DNA from: Catalinimonas alkaloidigena
GTDB taxonomy: Bacteria; Bacteroidota; Bacteroidia; Cytophagales; Flexibacteraceae
NCBI RefSeq assembly: GCF_900100765.1
Contig: NZ_FNFO01000003.1
Location: forward strand, 62,001-126,000
Direction of reading: 5' to 3'
Length of the DNA stretch: 64,000 nt
Part shown: positions 1-9,137 of the stretch, in pieces
How the letters are laid out: every line of letters begins with the position of its first letter
Position numbering within the stretch: the stretch's first letter is position 1
Notes under the pieces: generated by a model
The model's database searches: none
What the model was told of the DNA's origin: nothing
Seen by the model: only the letters and a program-made list of their open reading frames with translations
Translations under genes and position numbers: made by a program

Positions 1-538
1 TGTAGCGTCACCCTGGCCGGCTTGGTACTGACTGACCCCACCGCCCCGCAACTCACCCTGGCCCGCCGCCAACACCTCACCGGCTGTGACGGCACGCCCA
101 ACGGTCAACTGGTGGTGGCTGTCACCGGCGGCACGGCCCCCTACGAATACGCTCTTGGCAACGGAGCCTTCGGACCCGACTCGATCTTTGCCAACCTGCC
201 GGTGGGCACCTACTCGATCGTGGTGCGCGATGCCAACGGCTGTCAGGCCGCACTGGACACGCTGCGCCTCATCAACCAGGATGCCCCCACCCTGTCGCTG
301 GTCGCTCTCAATGACGCTACCGGCTGTGACGGCACGGACGGCAGCCTGCACGTCGCGGCCGCCGGCGGAGCGGGCGACTACCGCTTTGCTCTCAACAACG
401 GCGTGTTTGCCTCCGACTCGGTCTTCACGAACCTGGCGGCCGGCACCTACCAGGTCTCGGTGCGGGATGCCAACGGCTGCACCACCACCCTGGCCGATCT
501 GGTCATCCGAAACCAGAATGCTCCTCTAATCAGCCTTG
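1..538 (+). repeat. Direct repeat copy 1 (adhesin), 3000 bp from copy 2
   Basis: Aligned base by base with 3001-3538, I count ten mismatches up to about base 530; the copies diverge completely after about 538. Nine mismatches are silent and one (base 517) changes Asn to Asp. The match already exists at base 1, so the repeat continues left of the window. It encodes about two and a third SprB units. Confidence 0.95.
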
Positions 539-3500
539 TGGCGACAAGCAACCCGACGGGTTGTGCAGGTGCCACCGACGGCAGCATTACCGTCAGCACG
601 ACCGGAGGGGCAGGAAGTTATACGTACAGCCTCAACGGGATGGCTACCCCTGATTCGGTCTTCACCAACCTGACGGCCGGTAGCTATGAAGTCATCGTTA
701 CCGATGCCAACGGCTGTAGCGATACCTTGCAAAACATTGTACTCGATACTCCGTCTGCGGTGGCGATCGCCCTGGTAGACGCCCTCGATCCGACCTGCAA
801 CGGTGCTGACAATGGCCTCATCCGCGTCTCGACTACGGGTGGCCAGGGGAACTACCAGTACTCGCTCAACGGTGGTTTGTTTACGGCCGATTCTGTCTTT
901 GCCAACCTGACACCGGGTACCTATACCATTCTGGTGCGCGATGCGGCAGGCTGTCAGGACACGCTGCGTGGCATCACGTTAGCCGAACCCCTCGCACTGC
1001 AAATAGCGCTGGTCGCTACGCAGGACGACTCCTGTGGGGTAACACCCAGCGGTCTGATCCGCGTGAGCGCGACCGGTGGCACGGAACCATACACCTATGC
1101 GCTGGATGGCGGCTCGTTTGGCGCGGACTCTACCTTCACAGGTCTGACGGCCGGCACCTACGACGTTACGGTGCGCGATGCCCAAGGCTGTACGACTACC
1201 CTGCCCGACATTACGCTAAGCACGCCCGCTACCTTCACGGTAGATGTCGCCAAGCAAGAGCCGAGCTGCAGCAACAACGACGGTTCGATTACCCTACTGG
1301 TCAGCGATACAACCAATAAGCAGGTAAGTGGCGATCTGGTGGCTTTCTCTACCTCAGGGCTGGCCGAAGGTACGTACAACGCGGTGGTCACCGACCTCAT
1401 CAACAACTGCCGCCAAACGGTCTCTATTACCCTGAGCACGCCTCCGGCTAACTTCCTGTCGGATATCCAGATTCAGGCCCCCACGACTTGCAATGGCACC
1501 GACGGGGTGGTATCGTTTGCGTTCAATAGCCTGGATGTCGTAGTAACGGGCGACCTGACCTCGGATAACACCACGGATCTGGCAAGCGGTTCTTACTTTG
1601 TCGTACTGCTCGACACGGTGACCGGCTGTAGCCTCGACACGACGGTGGTAGTGCCCGCCGCTCCGGTGCCCTTCACGGTCAACGCCACCATTACGGCTAC
1701 GTCGGACTGCGGGCAGGCCGATGGCAGCATTCAGCTGAGCATGATGGGCGGAAGCGGGTCTTTCTCGTTCGCGGGTGATCTCACCGCTGCCACTACTACC
1801 AACCTGGCGGAAGGCACCTACCGCGTTTCCATCACCGATCAGGTAAGCGGTTGTGTCCTGGACACTAGTTTCTATGTTACCGGATGTGTTACGACTTGTA
1901 CGCTGATTGCTTCGGTAGATAGCGTACCGCCGACAGGCTGTAGCAATGCAAACGGCAGCATTACGGTCAATACCTCAGGAGGCGTCGCGCCGTTCCGCTA
2001 TGCTCTTAACAACGGCGTATTCGGGACCAACAACGTCTTTACGGATCTTCCCACAGGCGTGTACAGCGTCACCGTGCGCGACGCCCAGGGTTGTCTTGTC
2101 GAAATAACAGACATCAGCCTCATGCCGCCGTCTATGTTTACCGTGGACGTTGTTACGCAGGCCGCGTCGTGTGGCGCAAGCGACGGAGCGATCTTCCTGG
2201 AAGTAGCTGACACCACCGACATGACGGTTAGTGGCGATCTTACCGCATTCAGCACTACCGGCCTGCCGGCAGGTGCCTACAACGTAGTAGTCACGGATGT
2301 ATCAACTACCTGCCAGCGTTCGCTGAGCATTACACTTGATGCAACTGATCCTGCCTTCCTGACCGACGTTCAGACTCAGGCACCGACCACCTGTAACGGG
2401 GGAGACGGTTCCGTAACCTTCACGGTCAGCAACACAAACGTTGTGGTCACCGGTGATTTAACAGCACTGAGCAACACGGCACTCACCGCGGGCTCGTATA
2501 CCGTGCAACTGACGGACACCCTTACGAATTGTGTACTGGATACCACGGTGGTTGTGCCTAACGCACCTGCCCCGTTCACGGTAGTGGCCAGTGTGAGTGA
2601 CGTGTCGGCCTGCGGCACCCAGGACGGGGCCATCACCCTGACCCTGTCCGGCGGCAGCGGCTCCTTCTCGTTCGCCGGCGATCTCTCCGCCGCCACCACC
2701 ACCGCCCTGGACTCGGGCACCTACCAGGTCACCATCACCGACCTGAGCTCCGGCTGTCAGCTCGACACCGCCTTCACCATCCAGGGCTGTACCACCACCC
2801 CCGGCTGCACCCTCACCGCCTCGGCCACCCTCACCGACGTGACCACCTGCAGCCTGCCCGACGGTACGATCACCATCACCACCTCCGGCGGCACCGCGCC
2901 CCTGGAGTACGCCCTCAACGGCAGCGCCTTCGGTCCGGCCGCTTCCTTCTCTAACCTGACGGCCGGCACCTACCAGGTCATCGTCCGCGATGCCACCGGC
3001 TGTAGCGTCACCCTGGCCGGCTTGGTACTGACTGACCCCACCGCCCCGCAACTCACCCTGGCCCGCCGCCAACACCTCACCGGCTGTGACGGCACGCCCA
3101 ACGGTCAACTGGTGGTCGCCGTCACCGGCGGCACGGCCCCCTACGAGTACGCTCTTGGCAACGGGGCCTTCGGACCCGACTCGATCTTTGCCAACCTGCC
3201 GGTGGGCACCTACTCGATCGTGGTGCGCGATGCCAACGGCTGTCAGGCCGCACTGGACACGCTGCGCCTCATCAACCAGGATGCCCCCACCCTGTCGCTG
3301 GTCGCTCTCAATGACGCTACCGGCTGTGACGGCACGGACGGCAGCCTGCACGTCGCGGCCGCCGGCGGGGCGGGCGACTACCGCTTTGCTCTCAACAACG
3401 GCGTGTTCGCCTCCGACTCGGTCTTCACGAACCTGGCGGCTGGCACCTACCAGGTCTCGGTGCGGGATGCCAACGGCTGCACCACCACCCTGGCCGATCT

Positions 3501-6500
3501 GGTCATCCGAAACCAGGATGCTCCCCTGATCAGCCTTGCTGACCTGCGGCAGCCGAACTGCAATGGCGACAGCGCATTCTTCGCAGTTAGCTCTACCGGG
3601 GGTGTTGCGCCGTATCAGTACGCACTAAACGGCGGCACTTTCGGCTCCGATTCCATCTTCACCAACCTGACAGCCGGTAGCTATGAAGTCATTGTGCAAG
3701 ATGCCAATGGCTGTGTCGATACCTTGCGCAATGTGGTGATCGACAATGCTAGCCCGATTGCCATGACGTTGGTCAGCACAACGCAATTGACTTGCGATGG
3801 CAATGCCGATGGCGAGATTGTCGTCTCGGTCACCGGTGGAACAGGTGCGTACAGCTTCCTGATCAACGGTGTAGCGTCCAGCAACTCTACGTTCCGGAAC
3901 CTGGCAGCGGGCACGTACCAGATCGTCGTTACCGACGAAGCCGGCTGTAGCACTGCCTTGAACAACATCGTTTTAGCAGAACCCACCGCGATTGACCTCA
4001 CGCTGGCAGAGTCGTTCTCTTCCGTATGCGGCGGGGCTACCGGTCAGTTCTCTGTCGCAGTGGCCGGAGGAGCCGCGCCATACGAATATGCTTTGAACGG
4101 CGGAACCTTCGGTCCCGACTCGGTCTTCACCGATCTGGCGGCCGGCTTTTACAACGTTACCGTACGCGATCAAAACGGATGCACCACGACGCTGAGCGAC
4201 GTTACCATCGCAGCGCCGGGGAACTTCTGGTATGAACTCGATGTACAATCGCCGACGACGTGTGACGCCAGCAACGGCTTCATCAACATCAACATCGGTG
4301 GAACCGCCGCCAGCAACATCGTTGTGTCGGGCGACTTGTCGTCCCTCACCAACGCCAACTTGCCACAGGGCGTCTACCGCGTGCTACTGACCGATACCAC
4401 AACGGGTTGCTCGCTGGTTGCGAAAGCAACGCTGGCGGCTCCGGCGGCACAGTTCCTGGCTGAGGTAGTAGCGAAAAACCCGTCTGCCTGCGGCAATACC
4501 AACGGTTCGATTCGCTTCGTAGTGGCCGACAGCAGCAACATGCAAGTGACCGGCGACCTGACGGCGCTGACGACTACCGGCCTCGCGTCTGGGACGTATG
4601 CCGTCACACTGTTTGACGCCAACACGGGCTGTCAGATCGATACGGTAGTGACGTTGCAAGATGGTCCGGCACCGTTCACGGTACGCGCTACCATCCAGCC
4701 GGTAGCCGATTGTAGCAATCCGGATGGCAGCATCACGCTCAACGTAACGGGCGGCAGCGGCGATTACCTCTTCAGTGGTGATCTGACTGCCGCCACCACG
4801 ACAGGCCTGCGCGAAGGAAATTATCGCGTCACCATTACCGATGCCATCAGCGGATGCGTCACCGACACGACCTTCCTAATAGGAGGTTGTTCGATTCCGT
4901 GTGCCTTGTCGGTGTCTGCGGACCTGACGCCCGTTTCCGGCTGCGAAACCGCCAACGGTGAAATCAATGCTCAGGCAACGGGAGGCACGGCTCCTTACAC
5001 CTTCACGCTGAACACAGGAGCCCGCAATACCACAGGACGCTTCACAGGCCTTTCGGAGGGAACGTATGTGCTGTTCGTACGCGACGCGGCAGGCTGTACG
5101 GATACCTTGACGGATATCAACTTAGGCAACCCGACGGCGCCTTCGCTGCGCCTGGTTAGCACACAGAACGCCAGCAGCTGCACAGGTACGGCCAACGACG
5201 GGCAGATTACCGTAACGACCGACGGCGGACAAGCCCCGTATCGCTACTTCCTGAACGGGCAAGCGGCCAACAGCAACGTATTCCGCAACCTGACGGCCGG
5301 AACGTACCAAGTGGTAGTGGTAGATACCCTCGGCTGTTCCGATACACTCGGCAACATTCGGGTGGGCAACAGCGGCCCGAACTTCACGGTGACCCGTTCG
5401 ATCAACAACGTTACTTCTTGCGGCGGTACTGACGGACGCATTACGCCTTCCATCAACGGTGTGGGACCATTCTCGTACCTCTGGAGTGGAGTAGGCATCC
5501 AGCCCGGTAAGGAGAACCAATTAGTGCAGTCTAACTTGCCAGCGGGTACCTATCGTCTGGTAGTAACGCATACTGCTTCGGGATGTACGCGCGAAGCCAC
5601 GTTCACCGTATTGGAGCCAACCAACTGCGGAGGCAATGGCGGTGGATGTACGCCGACGGCGACCATTGTGATCGTCAGTCCAACTGCCTGTTCAGACATC
5701 AACGACGGTACGATTACCGTCACGCAGGTAGGCGGCACCGGCCCATTTGGCTACAGTATTGGTAATGCCTATACTTCCGACACCGTGTATACGGGTATCC
5801 AACCGGGCACCTATACTGTTGCAGTGTACGATTCGGCGACTGGATGTGAGTACACCACGCAGATCAATGTTGTCCGCGAAGCTTCGTTCGAGTTCCAGGC
5901 GGCAGTTGTGAAACAAGTAAGCTGTGCCGGAGGAAATGACGGTGCCATTGCGGTAACTGCTCTCACAGAAGGCAAAACCATGGTGTACGCCATCGATAAC
6001 CTGGATCCGAGTAGTTTCAAGGCGGTAAAAGCTGGTGATACCATCACCGGTCTGAACGCAGGACGACATACGCTCTACCTGCGCGACGCCAGCAACAATG
6101 CGTGTATCAAAGACACCTCGTTCCAGATCACCCAGCCGGAAGCCTTGGTAGCAACGGTCGCCGCTACGCAACTGTCGCAGTGTGCCACGCCAACCGGCAA
6201 AGCGAAGCTGAATGGGGTTGCCGGAGGCACCGCACCGTACCGCTACTACATAGGCTCACGGCAAGTAGGGGTTTCTCCGCAGAACGGCGTCTTTACGAAG
6301 CTTTCAAACGGACAGGATACGCTTCTGGCCGCGGGCGACTACACCTTAACAGTGGTAGACGCGAAAAACTGCGCGACGCAAGTCGCCTTCCGGATCGACG
6401 CGGATGGCCCGACCATCAATAAGTTCCTGCTGATCAACCCCGCATGTAGCGGTGGCCTCAACGGTGAAATCCGGATCACAGAAGTATCGGGCGGTACCGG

Positions 6501-7683
6501 ACCGTATCGTTACAGCCTGAACGGCGGGGCTTATCAGGAGAGCGGCGTATTTACCGGTCTGGCCGCGGGCGATTACACCATCCGCGTTCAGGATGTCTCC
6601 GGTTGCCCACGGGCGTTCGACTACACGTTGACCAGTCCGGAAGCGATCACGTTCAAAACGAGTTTTACGCCAACCTCGTGCGCCCTTAACGACGGAACCA
6701 TCACCGTGACAGGCTTCACCCATGGCGTAGCGCCCTACTTCGTGATCATCAACCGTGAGGATACGCTGATGGCACTCAACCAGGACGATGAAGTGAAGTT
6801 CAGCCGACTGACGTCAGGTGTGTATACCATCGAGGTAGTAGACCAATCCAACCGGGGTACCGGGTGCCGCGCGACGAGAGACGTAGCCGTGTCGGGGTAC
6901 GAAGGCTTCACCTTCACCCATTCGAATACGCACGTGAACTGCTTCGGCGATGCGTCCGGAACCATTACCATCGAGAACCTTCGGGGGCTGGGTCCGTTCA
7001 GCATCACGGCCAAAAATCGTCAGGGTCAGGTGGTCTTCCAGGACACCACCAGCGCCGGTACGCATCCGATCTTCGGCCTCACGGCGGGACAATACGCTGT
7101 AACGATCAAGCAGCTGACCGAATGCGAAGACCAGACGGCCATTACCTTCCTGGATACCATTCAGGGGCCGGCGCAACCGATCAAACTGCACTGGCGCGCA
7201 GTGGCTCCGTCGTACAACGACCTGCCGCAGGGACGCATCAAAATCGACAGCATCACCGGCGGGTCGGGTGGTCCGTACTGGATCCGGGTAGATGGCACTG
7301 CCGAACAGCGCATCTTCGCCAACGAGCGCGGTGTCTACGATACGCTGCTGATCGGGTTGTTGCCACGCAACTACCAGATTCTGGTGCGCGACGAGTTGGG
7401 ATGCTACCAGGAGTTTACCGCTACGGTAGTGGCCGACGACTCGTTCGTGATTCCGAACGTGTTCACGCCGAATGGTGATGGCAAAAACGACAAGTTCTAC
7501 CTGTCGAACCTGCCGGTCGGTACGGCGGTCTTCATCTACAACCGATGGGGTAAGCTGGTTTACAAAAACGGGGACTACGATAACCAGTGGGAAGGCGAAG
7601 GATTGTTAGAAGGAACCTACTTCTACAGCATTCGCCATCCTACCCTCGGTCTCCTCAAAGGGTGGGTACAAATCCGCCGTTAA
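1..7683 (+). CDS. SprB-repeat giant surface adhesin, T9SS type B substrate (5' end missing)
   Basis: The frame is open from base 1, so the start and N-terminus lie left of the window; at least 2560 residues are present. The protein is built of about 31 units of roughly 75-80 residues, each with a GGTAPYEYALNGG-like core and a GTYQVxVRDANGC-like end; these are SprB-type repeats. The last ~80 residues (from about nt 7447, VIPNVFTPNGDGKND...) match the gliding-motility-associated C-terminal domain, the sorting signal of type B type IX secretion substrates. SprB is the moving surface adhesin of gliding Bacteroidota, so export to the cell surface and a role in adhesion or gliding are inferred. Two unit types alternate: Gly-rich SprB units and SGDLTA units arranged in triplets. 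Segments are nearly identical at the DNA level (see repeats). A hairpin terminator follows the stop. No other motility or sorting gene is adjacent. Confidence 0.93.
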   Translation, partial: CSVTLAGLVLTDPTAPQLTLARRQHLTGCDGTPNGQLVVAVTGGTAPYEYALGNGAFGPDSIFANLPVGTYSIVVRDANGCQAALDTLRLINQDAPTLSLVALNDATGCDGTDGSLHVAAAGGAGDYRFALNNGVFASDSVFTNLAAGTYQVSVRDANGCTTTLADLVIRNQNAPLISLVATSNPTGCAGATDGSITVSTTGGAGSYTYSLNGMATPDSVFTNLTAGSYEVIVTDANGCSDTLQNIVLDTPSAVAIALVDALDPTCNGADNGLIRVSTTGGQGNYQYSLNGGLFTADSVFANLTPGTYTILVRDAAGCQDTLRGITLAEPLALQIALVATQDDSCGVTPSGLIRVSATGGTEPYTYALDGGSFGADSTFTGLTAGTYDVTVRDAQGCTTTLPDITLSTPATFTVDVAKQEPSCSNNDGSITLLVSDTTNKQVSGDLVAFSTSGLAEGTYNAVVTDLINNCRQTVSITLSTPPANFLSDIQIQAPTTCNGTDGVVSFAFNSLDVVVTGDLTSDNTTDLASGSYFVVLLDTVTGCSLDTTVVVPAAPVPFTVNATITATSDCGQADGSIQLSMMGGSGSFSFAGDLTAATTTNLAEGTYRVSITDQVSGCVLDTSFYVTGCVTTCTLIASVDSVPPTGCSNANGSITVNTSGGVAPFRYALNNGVFGTNNVFTDLPTGVYSVTVRDAQGCLVEITDISLMPPSMFTVDVVTQAASCGASDGAIFLEVADTTDMTVSGDLTAFSTTGLPAGAYNVVVTDVSTTCQRSLSITLDATDPAFLTDVQTQAPTTCNGGDGSVTFTVSNTNVVVTGDLTALSNTALTAGSYTVQLTDTLTNCVLDTTVVVPNAPAPFTVVASVSDVSACGTQDGAITLTLSGGSGSFSFAGDLSAATTTALDSGTYQVTITDLSSGCQLDTAFTIQGCTTTPGCTLTASATLTDVTTCSLPDGTITITTSGGTAPLEYALNGSAFGPAASFSNLTAGTYQVIVRDATGCSVTLAGLVLTDPTAPQLTLARRQHLTGCDGTPNGQLVVAVTGGTAPYEYALGNGAFGPDSIFANLPVGTYSIVVRDANGCQAALDTLRLINQDAPTLSLVALNDATGCDGTDGSLHVAAAGGAGDYRFALNNGVFASDSVFTNLAAGTYQVSVRDANGCTTTLADLVIRNQDAPLISLADLRQPNCNGDSAFFAVSSTGGVAPYQYALNGGTFGSDSIFTNLTAGSYEVIVQDANGCVDTLRNVVIDNASPIAMTLVSTTQLTCDGNADGEIVVSVTGGTGAYSFLINGVASSNSTFRNLAAGTYQIVVTDEAGCSTALNNIVLAEPTAIDLTLAESFSSVCGGATGQFSVAVAGGAAPYEYALNGGTFGPDSVFTDLAAGFYNVTVRDQNGCTTTLSDVTIAAPGNFWYELDVQSPTTCDASNGFININIGGTAASNIVVSGDLSSLTNANLPQGVYRVLLTDTTTGCSLVAKATLAAPAAQFLAEVVAKNPSACGNTNGSIRFVVADSSNMQVTGDLTALTTTGLASGTYAVTLFDANTGCQIDTVVTLQDGPAPFTVRATIQPVADCSNPDGSITLNVTGGSGDYLFSGDLTAATTTGLREGNYRVTITDAISGCVTDTTFLIGGCSIPCALSVSADLTPVSGCETANGEINAQATGGTAPYTFTLNTGARNTTGRFTGLSEGTYVLFVRDAAGCTDTLTDINLGNPTAPSLRLVSTQNASSCTGTANDGQITVTTDGGQAPYRYFLNGQAANSNVFRNLTAGTYQVVVVDTLGCSDTLGNIRVGNSGPNFTVTRSINNVTSCGGTDGRITPSINGVGPFSYLWSGVGIQPGKENQLVQSNLPAGTYRLVVTHTASGCTREATFTVLEPTNCGGNGGGCTPTATIVIVSPTACSDINDGTITVTQVGGTGPFGYSIGNAYTSDTVYTGIQPGTYTVAVYDSATGCEYTTQINVVREASFEFQAAVVKQVSCAGGNDGAIAVTALTEGKTMVYAIDNLDPSSFKAVKAGDTITGLNAGRHTLYLRDASNNACIKDTSFQITQPEALVATVAATQLSQCATPTGKAKLNGVAGGTAPYRYYIGSRQVGVSPQNGVFTKLSNGQDTLLAAGDYTLTVVDAKNCATQVAFRIDADGPTINKFLLINPACSGGLNGEIRITEVSGGTGPYRYSLNGGAYQESGVFTGLAAGDYTIRVQDVSGCPRAFDYTLTSPEAITFKTSFTPTSCALNDGTITVTGFTHGVAPYFVIINREDTLMALNQDDEVKFSRLTSGVYTIEVVDQSNRGTGCRATRDVAVSGYEGFTFTHSNTHVNCFGDASGTITIENLRGLGPFSITAKNRQGQVVFQDTTSAGTHPIFGLTAGQYAVTIKQLTECEDQTAITFLDTIQGPAQPIKLHWRAVAPSYNDLPQGRIKIDSITGGSGGPYWIRVDGTAEQRIFANERGVYDTLLIGLLPRNYQILVRDELGCYQEFTATVVADDSFVIPNVFTPNGDGKNDKFYLSNLPVGTAVFIYNRWGKLVYKNGDYDNQWEGEGLLEGTYFYSIRHPTLGLLKGWVQIRR
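1231..1887 (+). repeat. SGDL triplet module 1 (adhesin)
   Basis: A 657-bp module of three related units (TFTVDV..., FLSDIQIQAPTTCNG..., PFTVNATI...SFSFAGDLTAATTT) ending at a TGC residue triplet. The same order of units recurs at 2134-2790 and, more diverged, at 4222-4890. Confidence 0.85.
2134..2790 (+). repeat. SGDL triplet module 2 (adhesin)
   Basis: Exactly the same length (657 bp) and unit order as module 1. Its last third (after about 2600) has a much more C/G-biased third-position usage than its first two thirds. Confidence 0.85.
3001..3538 (+). repeat. Direct repeat copy 2 (adhesin)
   Basis: Near-identical to 1-538 at exactly 3000 bp offset, hence in frame. It sits at the end of a stretch (about 2600-3538) whose codons are markedly richer in C/G third positions than the flanking repeats, which suggests a recently copied block. 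Confidence 0.95.
4222..4890 (+). repeat. SGDL triplet module 3 (adhesin)
   Basis: A 669-bp version of the same three-unit module (NFWYELDVQSPTTCD..., FLAEVVAKNPSACG..., PFTVRATI...). It is the most diverged of the three, consistent with an older duplication. Confidence 0.75.
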
Positions 7684-7713
7684 TCAAGAAAGTTGTGTTA
7701 GGTTGTTGATATG

Positions 7714-7748
7714 CGCCCGGTGTGCCTCTGGCCACCGGGCGTCTTTTT
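7714..7748 (+). terminator. Rho-independent terminator of the adhesin
   Basis: A 9-bp stem CGCCCGGTG / CACCGGGCG with a 10-nt loop, followed by TCTTTTT, 30 bp after the stop codon. Confidence 0.8.
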
Positions 7749-7883
7749 GTGGTAACAAAAAAGCAGCCGCACAAACGTAGCGAGGGGACGGTGCTACCTT
7801 CGTGGGCTGCGGCACTAAGACAAAGGCTGTACGCTACCGAACCAAGGCTTGCTTAGTCACTGCGCGCGTAGATATGATTTTTC

Positions 7884-8909
7884 TTAAAGGCTGGTCGTAG
7901 GGTTGGGCACCCGCGCCTGGTTCATCATCGCTTCGATTGACTTCACCATCTGAGGAGAACCGATGAAAAGGGGCGCACGCTGGTGAAACCCGGTGGGTTC
8001 GATCTCCATGATGCGCCGTTGCCCGTCGGTCGCCATACCCCCCGCCTGTTCGATCACAAAAGCCAGAGCATTGCATTCGTACATCAGGCGCAATTTGCCC
8101 TGGGGTGATTTAGGCGTGGCCGGGTAGAGGTAGATTCCCCCCTTCAGCATGTTCCGGTGGAAGTCGGCCACAAGCGAGCCGATGTACCGGGCCATCAGTT
8201 TCTCCCGCTTGCACTGATCAATGTACTGCCGAATCGATTCGTCGTACAGATAGTAGTACCCTTCATTGCACGAGAAAATTTTACCGTTTTTGGGCGTACG
8301 GATTTCAGGATGCGACAGGATGAACTCACCAATCGAAGGTTCGTACGTAAAGCCGTTGACCCCCTGCCCGGTGGTGTATACCATGATGGACGACGAGCCA
8401 TACAAAACGTAGCCGGACGCCACCTGATCGACACCGCGCTGTAGAAAGTCTTCAGGCTGAACAGGGGTCCCGATGGGCGAGCGCCGCCGGTAGATCGAGA
8501 AAATCGTACCGATCGACACGTTTACGTCAATGTTGGAGGAACCGTCGAGCGGATCAATCGCCACGATGTATTTCCCTTTGTAATTGCCCGTATCGATGTA
8601 GTCTTCTTCTTCCTCCGAAATAATTCCGCAGACCTCGCCGCCGTTCCGCAATGCTCGCGTAAAACGAATGTCGGCGACTACGTCGAGTTTCTGTTGTTCC
8701 TCGCCCTGCACATTTTGCGAGCCATACGCCCCGGCGATGTTACTCAGCCCGGCACGGTTGATCTCCCGGTTGATGATTTTACCCGCCAGCGCAATATCGC
8801 GCAGCAGTTGTGACAACTCGCCCGAAGCGTATGGAAACTGCTCCTGATGGCGCATGATGAAGCGGTCGAGCGTAACGCCAACCGGCAATGCTAGTTTTTC
8901 CTCTTTCAT
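7884..8909 (-). CDS. fbp: Fructose-1,6-bisphosphatase, class I
   Basis: Predicted cytosolic enzyme of gluconeogenesis, hydrolysing fructose 1,6-bisphosphate to fructose 6-phosphate. The 341-residue product has the usual length and the diagnostic metal/substrate motif [17 protein letters not shown] with an upstream acidic EEEEDY loop, plus the C-terminal substrate region [17 protein letters not shown] chose the ATG at 8909 ([11 protein letters not shown]); a longer frame to 8951 adds 14 residues that do not look like family sequence. It is convergent with the adhesin and divergent from lysC. pgi and acs elsewhere in the window belong to the same central carbon network. Confidence 0.95.
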   Translation of the reverse strand: MKEEKLALPVGVTLDRFIMRHQEQFPYASGELSQLLRDIALAGKIINREINRAGLSNIAGAYGSQNVQGEEQQKLDVVADIRFTRALRNGGEVCGIISEEEEDYIDTGNYKGKYIVAIDPLDGSSNIDVNVSIGTIFSIYRRRSPIGTPVQPEDFLQRGVDQVASGYVLYGSSSIMVYTTGQGVNGFTYEPSIGEFILSHPEIRTPKNGKIFSCNEGYYYLYDESIRQYIDQCKREKLMARYIGSLVADFHRNMLKGGIYLYPATPKSPQGKLRLMYECNALAFVIEQAGGMATDGQRRIMEIEPTGFHQRAPLFIGSPQMVKSIEAMMNQARVPNPTTSL

Positions 8910-9043
8910 AGTGTCTTTCCGGTGTGTACCAAGCAGGAAGCGTGTGGCCAATGCATTCGATAAGGCAATCCAAGCCCGGGCCCGCAGTGCTGATGGAAAC
9001 CAGACTGCTGTGCCGCAGCAAAGCCAACATATCGAATCTTTAC

Positions 9044-9051
9044 TATTTTTG
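9044..9051 (+). promoter_or_regulatory. Candidate -7 box (TATTTTTG) upstream of lysC
   Basis: Fits the Bacteroidota -7 consensus TAnnTTTG, 86 bp before the lysC ATG. No clear TTG -33 element is at the expected distance, so support is limited. Confidence 0.35.
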
Positions 9052-9137
9052 GCCCCGCGGTGGAATCAGGGGCGTTTGTCTTATCAGAGGGGCGAAAGAA
9101 AATAATATAATCATCAAAGGGCTTTTTTTACGCACAA

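Noticed and set aside
2458-3351. Long open frame on the minus strand within the adhesin (about 297 codons)
   Set aside because: Low-complexity Gly/Ala/Val translation caused by the repetitive GC-rich sense strand; no start context or family resemblance.
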